The notes beneath the pieces were generated by a model that saw nothing but the letters and a program-made list of their open reading frames with translations, was not told where the DNA came from and did no database searches. A stretch of 63,567 bases of DNA, taken from NCBI GenBank assembly GCA_903881665.1, contig CAIRUC010000040.1:1-63567 (forward strand), read 5' to 3'. The stretch comes from an uncultured Bacteroidota bacterium. GTDB taxonomy: Bacteria; Bacteroidota; Bacteroidia; AKYH767-A; OLB10. Positions 1-8,489 of this stretch are shown here, in pieces. The translations under genes and the position numbers were made by a program. How positions within the stretch are numbered: position 1 is the first letter of the stretch; each line of letters opens with the position of its first letter.

Positions 1-1151
1 AAGTAGCTAATTAAAATAACGATAGATAAAGACGGGGTAAATAAAAATCGCTCAGAAAAGTTAGCGCTGTTAATAAACATAATATTTGAAGTGGGTAAAA
101 TACTGCCCAGATAAAATAAAACACAAAATGAAATAATGGAATCTCTTTTTGCAAAATAAAACACAGAAATAATTAGTAATAGATAAATTATTATTCCTGT
201 AATTACGTATAGGTTGTTAAATCCGGTAACATAAACTTGTTGACATGAATAATCCCAAGATAAAGGATACGGTAATATCAACATTTTAATATTCAAATAG
301 AGTATTAATAATCGAGTAGCAATTTGCTCACTCATCGATGTAGCGGCATTAAGTACATTGTCTAAAATTAGCAAGGGAGCTTGACCGGTACTTTGTTGAA
401 TGATTGCTTTGCGGAGTAATAAAAAAGTAATAATGGAAATGGATAATGGAATAATGGAAGCAAAGGTGCTTTTTATATCTCCTTGCTTTAAAAGATAGTA
501 CGATAATGGCAAAATACCTAAAAACATGACCGCACTTTCTTTGCATAGCATCGATAAAAAGAATAATATAGAGGAAATAAACAAATATTTTTTGTGGTTA
601 ATCCGCTCTTGATGGGCCATTAAATAATATTGCCAACACCATAAGCCGAAAAGTGCAGCTAATAATTCGTCTCTGCTTTTAATATTTGATACTACTTCTA
701 CATGAAGAGGATGCGTTGCGTAAATTAGTGTGATGATTGTTAATAATATGTAATTGTATTCGGTGAATAGTAAACTTAAAACATTAAATAACAGCATTAA
801 TAAAATACCATAAATTACTAAGTTTATTAAATGTGACATTGCAGGGTTATTGCCCCATAATTGATGCTCTAATGCAAAACTTAAAATAGGTAAGGGGCGA
901 TAGGGTTGGTTGCTAGTGAATGCATTATTATTGCCTAAGCTAGTGGTAGTGAAAATGGAAACGATACTTTTTAATCCTCTTTGAACAAGTGTGTTTTGAG
1001 TATAAAAAGATTCATCATCTAAAGCGAAATCGAATGAAAGTGTTTGTCCGTAAAGCAGAACAGATAAAACAATAATGATTGCTTTATATAAATTAGGACT
1101 CGGTTTATTTATCCTCGATTTTTCTGTGTTATTATGGGTTTTCACATTCAT
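1..1151 (-). CDS. TMTC-like GT39-type membrane glycosyltransferase, 3'-truncated by window edge
   Basis: The frame stays open from an ATG at 1151-1149 down to base 1, giving 383 codons with no stop, so the C-terminus lies outside the window. The protein is strongly hydrophobic with many membrane segments. An early acidic FALDDE motif matches the DD catalytic-loop position of GT-C enzymes. A later segment reads HPLHVEVVSNIKSRDELLA, very close to the conserved HPVH.E.V....R.ELL block of eukaryotic and bacterial TMTC proteins. An LSWDYS motif sits where the DUF1736 region is expected. Family members are GT-C transferases that use polyprenyl-phosphate sugars, often followed by TPR repeats, which would be beyond the edge. 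A TAnnTTTG box lies just upstream. The family call is good; the acceptor is unknown. Confidence 0.75.
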   Translation of the reverse strand, partial: MNVKTHNNTEKSRINKPSPNLYKAIIIVLSVLLYGQTLSFDFALDDESFYTQNTLVQRGLKSIVSIFTTTSLGNNNAFTSNQPYRPLPILSFALEHQLWGNNPAMSHLINLVIYGILLMLLFNVLSLLFTEYNYILLTIITLIYATHPLHVEVVSNIKSRDELLAALFGLWCWQYYLMAHQERINHKKYLFISSILFFLSMLCKESAVMFLGILPLSYYLLKQGDIKSTFASIIPLSISIITFLLLRKAIIQQSTGQAPLLILDNVLNAATSMSEQIATRLLILYLNIKMLILPYPLSWDYSCQQVYVTGFNNLYVITGIIIYLLLIISVFYFAKRDSIISFCVLFYLGSILPTSNIMFINSANFSERFLFTPSLSIVILISY

Positions 1152-1167
1152 GTTTACCAAATCATTT

Positions 1168-1175
1168 CAAAAGTA
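1168..1175 (-). promoter_or_regulatory. Candidate -7 box (TAnnTTTG) for the TMTC-like gene
   Basis: On the minus strand the bases read TACTTTTG, an exact match to the Bacteroidota -7 consensus TAnnTTTG, 17-24 bases upstream of the ATG at 1151. No TTG -33 element lies at the usual 17-23 base spacing, so this is a half-match only. Confidence 0.3.
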
Positions 1176-1427
1176 AATGTATTCGATTTTTTCTCTGATT
1201 TTTACAAATTAGTAGGTTGTTTAGAAAAAGCTATTTACATGTAATTGTGAATAGGTTTTGATTTTAATTAGCAATGAAATTATTTTAAGCTCTATAATTA
1301 TAACGAGCATCAATACAAGTAATTTTGTAATGAATTGAATTATAGATGTTTGATGCGTTATAAAATGCAAAAAAACTATATTGTTTGCTTGTTCTATTGT
1401 ATTTATGCCCTAGAATAATTTTTTTTT

Positions 1428-1435
1428 TACTTTTG
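1428..1435 (+). promoter_or_regulatory. Candidate -7 box for the Kelch gene
   Basis: TACTTTTG matches TAnnTTTG and lies 43 bases upstream of the ATG at 1479, giving a plausible leader of about 35 bases. The nearest upstream TTG (1397-1399) is 28 bases away, wider than usual, so the -33 half is unsupported. Confidence 0.35.
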
Positions 1436-1478
1436 ATCCTTACATAGTACTATCCTGAACCTATAAAATTCAAATTGA

Positions 1479-2828
1479 ATGATAAGAAAATCAACACTAT
1501 TATTTATTCTTCTGTTTTCCATCTTACTTCCTACGAAATCAATTGCACAATGGAGTACCGCTTCACTTAGTTCTGGACGAAGTAAGTTAGCGGCAGCATC
1601 GTATGGTAATCGTGCCATATTTGCTGGTGGTATTGGTTTAACAACTATTCTTCAATCGGGAGCTGAATCCTACAATGCAACTACAGGAGTTTGGTCAAAT
1701 ACCTCCATTTCGCAAGGACGAACTTTTTTATCGGCGGCTGGTGCTAACAATAAAATTGCGTTTGCTGGTGGCTCAGATGATTGGATTTTATCTGTATTTA
1801 CAAAAGTGGATATCTACAATGTCTTAACTTCTACTTGGACTACTTCTAATTTGTCAATTGCTCGCGATCATATGGCAGCTGCTGGTGCAGGAACAAAAAT
1901 TCTTTTTGCGGGGGGAATGTTTTCAGGAGCGGGACAAATTTTTAATAAGGTAGATATTTTAGAAACTACTGTTAACACTTGGACTGCTTCAGCATTGTCA
2001 GTGCCGCGTTATAATTTATGTGGTGCTGCAGCTGGTAATAAAGTGGTTTTTGCAGGAGGACAAGATATTAACGGGGCTTTTTTAAATGCAGTTGATATCT
2101 ATGATATTACTACTGGTCTTTGGGTAACGAGTACATTAAGTATTCCACGAGCTAAATTAACAGCTAGCGCTCATGGGGATAAAATTTATTTTGCAGGAGG
2201 AGAGATTTCAAACGGTGTTGTTACAAATAGAATAGATATTTATGATGTTGTTTTGGGTACTTGGACAATTGATTCGCTTTCGCTTTCTCGTTCAAATCTT
2301 TGTTCGGCAACTGTTGGTGATTTTGTGTTGTTTGCTGCGGGAAATAATGGCCCTGTGACTGCTTCATATAAGCGTGTAGATATTTTAAATACACTTACAA
2401 ATACTTGGAGTATTGATTCATTAACAACAGCCCGAACATTTACTGCAGCGACATCCGTTGGAAATAAATTCATGATAGGTGGAGGGTTAACTACATTAAA
2501 TGGAGCACCATTAAATTCTATTGAAATTTATACTGTTACAAGTACAGGTTTACACCAAGAAATTAATAATATTTCGGCCTTTACATTAATGCCGAATCCT
2601 GCACATAATAACGTAACGATTTCATTACATACTATTCCCGATAATGGGATTGTAGAGTTGTATAATTTATTGGGAGAAAAAGTACAGGAAACGATCGTTG
2701 AAAATGTGATCGATCGTGATGCTGAAAATACAACTACTCTTAAATTGGAAAATTTAACTAAAGGAATTTATCTCGTAAAGTTAAATTCAAAAGGTTCAAT
2801 ATATACTCAAAAACTTATGGTAGATTAA
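1479..2828 (+). CDS. Secreted seven-repeat Kelch propeller protein with T9SS type A sorting domain
   Basis: 449 aa. A signal peptide occupies residues 1-23 (basic MIRK, hydrophobic core, cleavage near SIAQ). Seven Kelch-like units of about 47 residues follow (roughly 25-360). Each has an arginine after a LS..R stretch, a K..FAGG or equivalent, a V-D-I-Y strand and a closing tryptophan (TW or VW). Seven units would close one beta-propeller. The last 80 or so residues contain MPNPAHN and end GIYLVKLNS...QKLMVD, the T9SS type A C-terminal domain, so it is expected to be exported and anchored at or released from the surface. It stands alone, divergent from the TMTC-like gene and convergent with the GT4 gene, whose stop is only 10 bases away. 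The ligand is unknown. Confidence 0.85.
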   Translation: MIRKSTLLFILLFSILLPTKSIAQWSTASLSSGRSKLAAASYGNRAIFAGGIGLTTILQSGAESYNATTGVWSNTSISQGRTFLSAAGANNKIAFAGGSDDWILSVFTKVDIYNVLTSTWTTSNLSIARDHMAAAGAGTKILFAGGMFSGAGQIFNKVDILETTVNTWTASALSVPRYNLCGAAAGNKVVFAGGQDINGAFLNAVDIYDITTGLWVTSTLSIPRAKLTASAHGDKIYFAGGEISNGVVTNRIDIYDVVLGTWTIDSLSLSRSNLCSATVGDFVLFAAGNNGPVTASYKRVDILNTLTNTWSIDSLTTARTFTAATSVGNKFMIGGGLTTLNGAPLNSIEIYTVTSTGLHQEINNISAFTLMPNPAHNNVTISLHTIPDNGIVELYNLLGEKVQETIVENVIDRDAENTTTLKLENLTKGIYLVKLNSKGSIYTQKLMVD

Positions 2829-2838
2829 GTAATAAGGA

Positions 2839-4005
2839 TTATTTGTTGTTATGCAACAATTTATGATACTGCATTCCTATAACGTCCGGACTGTTTTTGG
2901 CTTCAATGTCGGAAATAGCCCGGTTTTTTATTTCTTGTAAATTGTAATCGCCATTTACCAGCGCATCTATTTTATGGGCAAGATCTTTTGCATTTGTACA
3001 TTCAAATAAAAATCCATTTTTTCTGTTAATAATAATGTCTGTGTTGGGAGAAAGGTCTGAGGCAATTACAACCATTGGGAAACTCATTGTCATAAGTAGC
3101 ACTCCACTTTGATAAATATAACGGTAAGGAAGCACAATGCTTTCTGAAATTGTGAATAATAGATCTCTTTCGTAATCGCTAATATGACGAATAATAGGAA
3201 TTACCTTATCTTCTAGATTATTTGAATCGATTAGGGATTGATACTTTTCCCATTTTTCGCCTCTCAGTTTTCCTGCAATAACTAGTTTAAAGGTAGTTTG
3301 ACAATAGCTTATTGCTTCTAGTAAAACATCAACCCCTTTCGATTTTTTTATCTGCCCGAAAAATAAAATTATTTTATCGCCATTTGTAATAGCATTTAAT
3401 AATTTACCATTAAGTTGAGCAAAAGCATTTGTGTTGTTTTTTATTTCATTTTTCAATGCTGTGTTTGAATGATAATGACTAAACAACGTAATAAAATTAA
3501 CATGCGGAATTATAGCGGTACTTTGCAAAGCCTTTTTACTAATTTGTTTTGAAATTTCTTCTTTACAAAATTGATTATGTACTACCCGAATATCAGGTAG
3601 AGTGCTAATTACTGTCTTTCTTAAAAATGCGATTGAAAATGTATCTAAGCTTTCAATATCATGAACAATAGCAAGCAGCTTAAAGCCCATTAACTTTGCT
3701 AATGCGAATGTAAATAAATCGAATGCGCCCGCTCGAAATACATGCAGAATTATCCAATCAACTTTTTCTTTTTTTGCATCAGTTAAACTTTTAATAAATC
3801 CAAGAATATTACTTGCAATAGCGCTAAATTTCGATACGCCTACATTATGAAAATATTTTTTGTAAGAAATAAGTTGGTCTTCGTAATTGAAATTAGAATA
3901 TAAATAGCAATGATCACCCGCATTTTTTAATCCGCTAAGAAGTGAAATGTCATAATGATCAATGCCAGCTTTACTTCCTACGGGGTCAATTATTGCAATT
4001 TTCAT
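2839..4005 (-). CDS. Glycosyltransferase family 4 (GT-B)
   Basis: 388 aa, the usual length of a GT4 enzyme. The N-terminal Rossmann half begins MKIAIIDPVGSKAGIDHYD. The C-terminal nucleotide-sugar half begins near residue 210 with the strand IILFFGQIKKSKGVDVLLEA. The late ...SGVLLMTMSFPMVVIAS segment corresponds to the conserved region around the donor-binding glutamate, although the classical E.FG motif is not obvious. Cytoplasmic; it probably adds one sugar to the lipid-linked repeat unit. Last gene of the sulfotransferase operon, 16 bases after the GH5 lipoprotein. Donor and acceptor cannot be read from sequence. Confidence 0.8.
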   Translation of the reverse strand: MKIAIIDPVGSKAGIDHYDISLLSGLKNAGDHCYLYSNFNYEDQLISYKKYFHNVGVSKFSAIASNILGFIKSLTDAKKEKVDWIILHVFRAGAFDLFTFALAKLMGFKLLAIVHDIESLDTFSIAFLRKTVISTLPDIRVVHNQFCKEEISKQISKKALQSTAIIPHVNFITLFSHYHSNTALKNEIKNNTNAFAQLNGKLLNAITNGDKIILFFGQIKKSKGVDVLLEAISYCQTTFKLVIAGKLRGEKWEKYQSLIDSNNLEDKVIPIIRHISDYERDLLFTISESIVLPYRYIYQSGVLLMTMSFPMVVIASDLSPNTDIIINRKNGFLFECTNAKDLAHKIDALVNGDYNLQEIKNRAISDIEAKNSPDVIGMQYHKLLHNNK

Positions 4006-4021
4006 TGAATTACAAATACGC

Positions 4022-5206
4022 TTATTTATTTTTCGAGAAATAATTAGTAATCATGTATTGCCATATATCAGCATCATGACCGGAATTTTTCAATTTCCAA
4101 TCGGCCGGCGCCTCATTAGGGTTTTTAACTTCCATAAACGGATTCCAAAAATCGTAATCAGGTTGATATGCGAAGTATGTCCAGCTCCATCCATTCTTGC
4201 TCATAATATCTGCGCAATCTTTCACCCATTGATTACCGTTGGGAGCCCATCGAACAGCTTGAAATTCTCCAATGTAAACTAACGCGCCTGTTTTATTTTC
4301 AAAATTCTTTAAGTACGACATGCTTTTATCAAGAGCGTCTTTGTCCCAGTTTTTACCAGCTATAATACCTGGATAGGCAACGGGCCTTGGTCGTTTTTTA
4401 ATTCCTTGATGTGTAAATTGATTTGGTAAATACATATGAGCACCGTAAATAATTTTAGGATCATTTAAATTGAAGCCCGTAAATTTAGCATAATTTGAAG
4501 GTCTGCCCCAAGGCCCTGGCGTTACTAAGAAATACCGCTGTTGATCATGTTTTCTAATTACATTCAACGTTGATTTAAAGAAGTTTTCTAATCCTGGAGG
4601 CACTGATGCCTTGTCGCCATCACCTTCGTCTACTGCAGGCTCACCAATTACTTCGTAAGCACTTAATTCGTCACCTCTATCTTTATAGCGCTTTGCAATT
4701 AAATCCACCATTTTATAGGTGCTGTCGATATATGATTTGTTGGTCCAGAAGTCAGCTGATTTATCATCAACACCATTAGAAGGATCTAAAACTAAATAGT
4801 TAAAAGCAACAATACTTGTCATGTTGTATTTTTTACATTCATCTAGTATTTTATCGACCCAATCAAGTTCATCGTAAAAGGCTTTAGTAGGATTAATTTT
4901 TTCTCTTTCCGAACGTTTAGGCGATTTTATTTGTATACGAATAAAATTAACACCTATTGAATTTAGGTATTCAATATCTTTAAAATCGGCATGCGCAGAT
5001 GGCATACATACTCCTCTCCATGGCCAATTTTTAGGTAACTTTTTTTTTGCTGGATCTGATAATGGATTTGCACTAGTTACACCTTTGGTCACAGTTGGGT
5101 TAGGGCCTTGTTTATTTCCTTTTGCATAATTCAAGCAAGCAGCAGATAATAATAATATTGCTGAGAAAATGAATAAGGTCGCGAGGGAAAGTTTTCCAGT
5201 TTTCAT
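4022..5206 (-). CDS. GH5-like (cellulase fold) lipoprotein
   Basis: I place the start at ATG 5206 (395 aa). The longer frame to 5314 would run into the end of the sulfotransferase upstream, whereas the 5206 start gives a classical lipoprotein signal with lipobox LSAAC at residues 20-24. The mature part is a (beta/alpha)8 glycosidase of family GH5: FIRIQIK on strand 2, AYEVIGEP at about 182-190 where GH5 normally has NEP with the acid/base glutamate, HMYLPNQFTHQG with the conserved His/Tyr, and VYIGEFQ with the likely nucleophile (Glu about 314). The Asn of NEP is replaced by Gly, which is unusual. It sits inside the sulfotransferase/Wzx/Wzy operon, so a role in trimming or releasing the polymer in the periplasm or at the outer membrane is likely. 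Confidence 0.75.
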   Translation of the reverse strand: MKTGKLSLATLFIFSAILLLSAACLNYAKGNKQGPNPTVTKGVTSANPLSDPAKKKLPKNWPWRGVCMPSAHADFKDIEYLNSIGVNFIRIQIKSPKRSEREKINPTKAFYDELDWVDKILDECKKYNMTSIVAFNYLVLDPSNGVDDKSADFWTNKSYIDSTYKMVDLIAKRYKDRGDELSAYEVIGEPAVDEGDGDKASVPPGLENFFKSTLNVIRKHDQQRYFLVTPGPWGRPSNYAKFTGFNLNDPKIIYGAHMYLPNQFTHQGIKKRPRPVAYPGIIAGKNWDKDALDKSMSYLKNFENKTGALVYIGEFQAVRWAPNGNQWVKDCADIMSKNGWSWTYFAYQPDYDFWNPFMEVKNPNEAPADWKLKNSGHDADIWQYMITNYFSKNK

Positions 5207-5259
5207 GTTTTTTGTTCGAGATTCAAAATTAGCAATTAAAAGACCAATAATGCATGTTT

Positions 5260-6276
5260 TTATTTCAAGATTCGCTGAATAAGAAAGTTTATTAGTCCTT
5301 TGGTTCGATTCCAATTTAAAGCTAGAGCCAATAATCCTTTAAAAGGAAGTAATATTGCATAACCTAATTTAGTTGCTACATTTTGTTTGGCTCCACTTAA
5401 ACGATAATTAAGCTTTTGCATAATCATACTATTTACCTTTTCGCAAATAGCAATTTCTGCATTACTTAGTCCTCCGCGCTCCCATGCTCCAGATCGTGCT
5501 GCATCTACTCCCATTTTTGAGGGATCGTCCTTTTGTGTGGAGGATCCTACTTGTGGTACATGAAGCATATTTGATTCATAGGGGATCCTAGCATGAATGC
5601 AGACACTTTTTAAAACGTCTTCTGGTTTTGCTAATAAATCTTCGAAATGAATAGTAAGAATATTTTTATGATCGATGTTTATCGCTGATGTTACTGCATT
5701 TTTCCATAAACGTGAAATTACAAAAGGATGGTAGTTTGCCCAAACACGAAGTGATTCTTTTTTTGATACATAAGTTCCGCCCATTTTTCTACGCAAATGA
5801 CGATTTTTTTGTGATAATAAAACATCACGCGGATCGCGAACAATGTGTATTACTTTTATATCATTAAATTTTTGAAAAAGCTGATTTAGTTTAAAAATAT
5901 TTCCTGGTAAATCTTCACATGAAATACTCTTCCCATTTTCATATGTTTTATAGTTAACAAAATAACGATAAGCGTCCCATGCATCAACGTTTTCTTTGAA
6001 AAATAGGTTAGCAAGCGACGTTGCTTGTTCTACATATAATTCGGGAGACCTTTTATGATGAAACCCATTTAAAGATACGTCTAATAGCCAGCAAAATATT
6101 TTAATGGCTGTGTCTTTTTCAATAATTTCTAATTCTTTACCATGCGGTATGCAAGGTCCGAAGAGATGTAATTCAGGGAATGAAAACACCTTTGAATTCT
6201 TTCCAAGCATACGACCGAGCATTGTTGTGCCCGAACGACTATTTCCTACAATAAATATCATTTCGGCTTCACTCAT
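5260..6276 (-). CDS. PAPS-dependent sulfotransferase (Sulfotransfer_3-like), copy 4 of the operon
   Basis: 338 aa. The 5'-phosphosulfate loop is GNSRSGTTML at residues 11-20. The 3'-phosphate site is IVRDPRDVLLS at 145-155, with the expected Arg and Ser. These two motifs are characteristic of sulfotransferases that move sulfate from PAPS to a hydroxyl or amine. This copy is more divergent from the three other copies (7548-10375) than they are from each other. Its ATG overlaps the stop of the polymerase gene upstream by four bases (6273-6276), indicating translational coupling. Likely cytoplasmic, acting on lipid-linked or nucleotide sugars. Protein tyrosine sulfation is an alternative I cannot exclude but consider unlikely here. 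Confidence 0.8.
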   Translation of the reverse strand: MSEAEMIFIVGNSRSGTTMLGRMLGKNSKVFSFPELHLFGPCIPHGKELEIIEKDTAIKIFCWLLDVSLNGFHHKRSPELYVEQATSLANLFFKENVDAWDAYRYFVNYKTYENGKSISCEDLPGNIFKLNQLFQKFNDIKVIHIVRDPRDVLLSQKNRHLRRKMGGTYVSKKESLRVWANYHPFVISRLWKNAVTSAINIDHKNILTIHFEDLLAKPEDVLKSVCIHARIPYESNMLHVPQVGSSTQKDDPSKMGVDAARSGAWERGGLSNAEIAICEKVNSMIMQKLNYRLSGAKQNVATKLGYAILLPFKGLLALALNWNRTKGLINFLIQRILK

Positions 6277-7544
6277 TGTATGGATGGTTCTTCTTCATTT
6301 TCATTTTTATATCTGAAGTAATATATGATTCCGAAAAATACAGCAATAACGCCATAGAATTTTTGATTGGTGGCGGCAGTTAACATATCCGCAAATAAAA
6401 ATATCAATACATATTGAGAAGCTACTAATAATGTTGCATGCTTCTTTCGTAAATGAAAATGATATTTTAATGCAAATAAAAACGGAAGGTAAAATACTAA
6501 AGTACCGATGATCCCATAAACATATAAGTTTCCTAATAATCCTACATCCGTAGGGTAAAAATATTTATTTATCATTCTAAATCCATCGTTCCAGCGCGTA
6601 CTTAAAAAGCCGACTCCAATGGCTTGATGATCTTCAAATCCAGCAAGTGCAATTTTTGACTCTAAAAATCGAATATTAGTGGATGATTCGGCTACTTTCT
6701 CGCCTGTAAGCGTTTCAAAAGCTGTGGCATAAAGGTTTAAATTTTTGCTAAGAAAGTCGGGTGCCATAAAGGCTAGTACCGCAAAAACTACTATGATTCC
6801 AAAAGCACCAATAATGAACATTCTTATCATTCTAGACACGCTAAAGTTTAATAGGACATATAATCCTACCGTTCCTGCAATTGCAACTAATTGCGTTCGA
6901 TCGAGTAAATAAACTAAGATGTAAAACAAACTAACAGTAACAGTAGCCCACCATTTATTTTCTTTTTTAATCCATACTTTGAAAAGAGAGTATAAAAATA
7001 ATCCATAGATACAAGAATCCGGAAATTCATAACGGAATCCTTTATTAGGACTTAAAGTTACAAAGTCAGTATCAATGAAACGAGAGGGATTAACAAACAT
7101 ATAAAAGACCAAGAAAATAAATAGTAATATTTGAAGCGATCTAATAAAGTATTTTTCAAATCGTATTTCAGTAAGCCATTTTCTTTCTAATGCGGTTACG
7201 ATAAAGTGAGCACAAAGCGCCATAAATACTTGTCGCTGGGCAAGGAACCCGTATATGGCTGGCTGCCCAAATACACGAGCAGCTTGTATGGCGCTAATTA
7301 CTGGCATCAATATTAGCGGAAGCATAATTAGCGAAATCGTTTTTATTTTTTTCGTCTTAAATGCTCTTATCCATTCATATCCATAATGGATTACTAATAT
7401 TCCTAAGAAAATTCCTGAGCTAACATCTACAATAGTGCGAGCAGGAATACGAACGAAACAAGCAAAAGCATTGGCATAAAATAAAAACCAAAGCAGCTGA
7501 AACATCAGTCCTTTTAATAGGGGGTTTATACTTTGGTTAATCAT
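6273..7544 (-). CDS. O-antigen ligase / Wzy-like polymerase membrane protein
   Basis: 423 aa, almost wholly hydrophobic, with ten or more membrane segments and a large polar loop (roughly 275-345, containing ETLTGEK and GVGFLSTRWNDGF), the usual architecture of Wzy polymerases and O-antigen ligases (Wzy_C family). Such proteins join repeat units on the periplasmic face of the inner membrane. It is surrounded by sulfotransferases: 3 bases after the copy ending at 7548 and overlapping the next by 4. These enzymes are very divergent, so polymerase versus ligase cannot be decided; with a Wzx in the same operon, polymerase is favoured. Confidence 0.7.
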   Translation of the reverse strand: MINQSINPLLKGLMFQLLWFLFYANAFACFVRIPARTIVDVSSGIFLGILVIHYGYEWIRAFKTKKIKTISLIMLPLILMPVISAIQAARVFGQPAIYGFLAQRQVFMALCAHFIVTALERKWLTEIRFEKYFIRSLQILLFIFLVFYMFVNPSRFIDTDFVTLSPNKGFRYEFPDSCIYGLFLYSLFKVWIKKENKWWATVTVSLFYILVYLLDRTQLVAIAGTVGLYVLLNFSVSRMIRMFIIGAFGIIVVFAVLAFMAPDFLSKNLNLYATAFETLTGEKVAESSTNIRFLESKIALAGFEDHQAIGVGFLSTRWNDGFRMINKYFYPTDVGLLGNLYVYGIIGTLVFYLPFLFALKYHFHLRKKHATLLVASQYVLIFLFADMLTAATNQKFYGVIAVFFGIIYYFRYKNENEEEPSIQ

Positions 7545-7547
7545 AAA

Positions 7548-8489
7548 TTATTTTTTCCAATCAGAAAGGTCTAAATTAAGTGTTTTTTCGAGTTCTTCGA
7601 TTTCGTTACTAAAGTGTGCAGTTAAAAGATTTTTTTCTGCTTCATTCGGCTTACTATAAGATGGTTTAGTAAGTATGTTTTTAAGTAATGAATGTATTCC
7701 TAATCGTTTTGCAAACTTTCGAAATTTTACTTTTAATGATCCAGACGGAATGGCTTTATCTAATACTCCTGTTCTTGCTTCATTGTTACGTTTAAGCGCA
7801 ATCGATAAATCAGCTTTGGCGGGATCAACTCCTAAAAATAAATACACTTTTTTTAAAACTTCCTGAGGGTTGTTCCGATAATTATCATAGATGATAATAT
7901 GTAATTGAGATTGATTAAATAGTTTTTGGTAGCGTTTAATTTGTTCATTATACAATCCTGCATGTAAAAATAGTGGGTTGTTTCCCCATAACGGATGCTG
8001 AATTTTAGCTGTTGATTCAAATGCATCTTTAAACGATGGATCTACTATTCCTAATCGTACTTCCATTAAAAAATGACTCCAAGACCTTTCTATAGGATTG
8101 CGCAAAATCATAATAATTTTTGCATTTGGTTTTGCCGTGTGAATATTTTCTGCAGCTTTCGTTGAATACAAATAACTCACACTAGCTTCACCGGTTACTT
8201 GAGTAGCTAATGCAGGGGCAAATAATGCACTATATAATTTTTCGTCGCGCAAATACGCTCTCCATCTCGAGTTTGGCATACCTGATTGGATCCAATCTTC
8301 AATATGATCTGCCTCTAACTTTTTTTTTAAATCAGTATTTAAATTCTTAGGCTCAATATCACTGCAAAAAAAATTGGGCTCTTTTAATGGCGACATATAA
8401 ATATCGGGATGAGCATCCAACGCTTGTTGTAATGCGGTGGTGCCGGCTTTTGCTGCTCCTACTAAAAAGAAATCAGGTATATACATCAT
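7548..8489 (-). CDS. PAPS-dependent sulfotransferase, copy 3
   Basis: 313 aa from ATG 8489. An upstream TTG at 8498 is possible, but ATG 8489 gives the typical ATGA overlap with the TGA of the preceding gene; a second ATG follows at 8486. 5'-PSB loop GAAKAGTTA at residues 11-19, then HPDIYMSPLKEPNFF, the signature stretch of the Sulfotransfer_1/heparan-type family. The 3'-phosphate site is ILRNPIERSWSHF near 128-140, with Arg and Ser in place. Closest within the window to the copy at 9416-10375 (same VGAAK.GTT, MSP.KEP and ILRNP.ER blocks), suggesting an old tandem duplication with diverged acceptor specificity. Confidence 0.87.
   Translation of the reverse strand: MMYIPDFFLVGAAKAGTTALQQALDAHPDIYMSPLKEPNFFCSDIEPKNLNTDLKKKLEADHIEDWIQSGMPNSRWRAYLRDEKLYSALFAPALATQVTGEASVSYLYSTKAAENIHTAKPNAKIIMILRNPIERSWSHFLMEVRLGIVDPSFKDAFESTAKIQHPLWGNNPLFLHAGLYNEQIKRYQKLFNQSQLHIIIYDNYRNNPQEVLKKVYLFLGVDPAKADLSIALKRNNEARTGVLDKAIPSGSLKVKFRKFAKRLGIHSLLKNILTKPSYSKPNEAEKNLLTAHFSNEIEELEKTLNLDLSDWKK

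Larger units (their letters stand above)
1152..1478. other. Divergent intergenic region
   Basis: A 327-base AT-rich gap between the divergent TMTC-like gene and the Kelch gene. I see candidate -7 boxes facing each way and a T-run before 1429, but no RNA gene, no repeat and no convincing small reading frame. Confidence 0.6.

Noticed and set aside
3962..4282. Open frame of 106 codons on the plus strand
   Set aside because: Lies across the ends of the GT4 and GH5 genes in antisense; no coding features.
5207..5314. Longer N-terminus for the GH5 lipoprotein
   Set aside because: It overlaps the upstream sulfotransferase and would bury the lipoprotein signal 36 residues inside.
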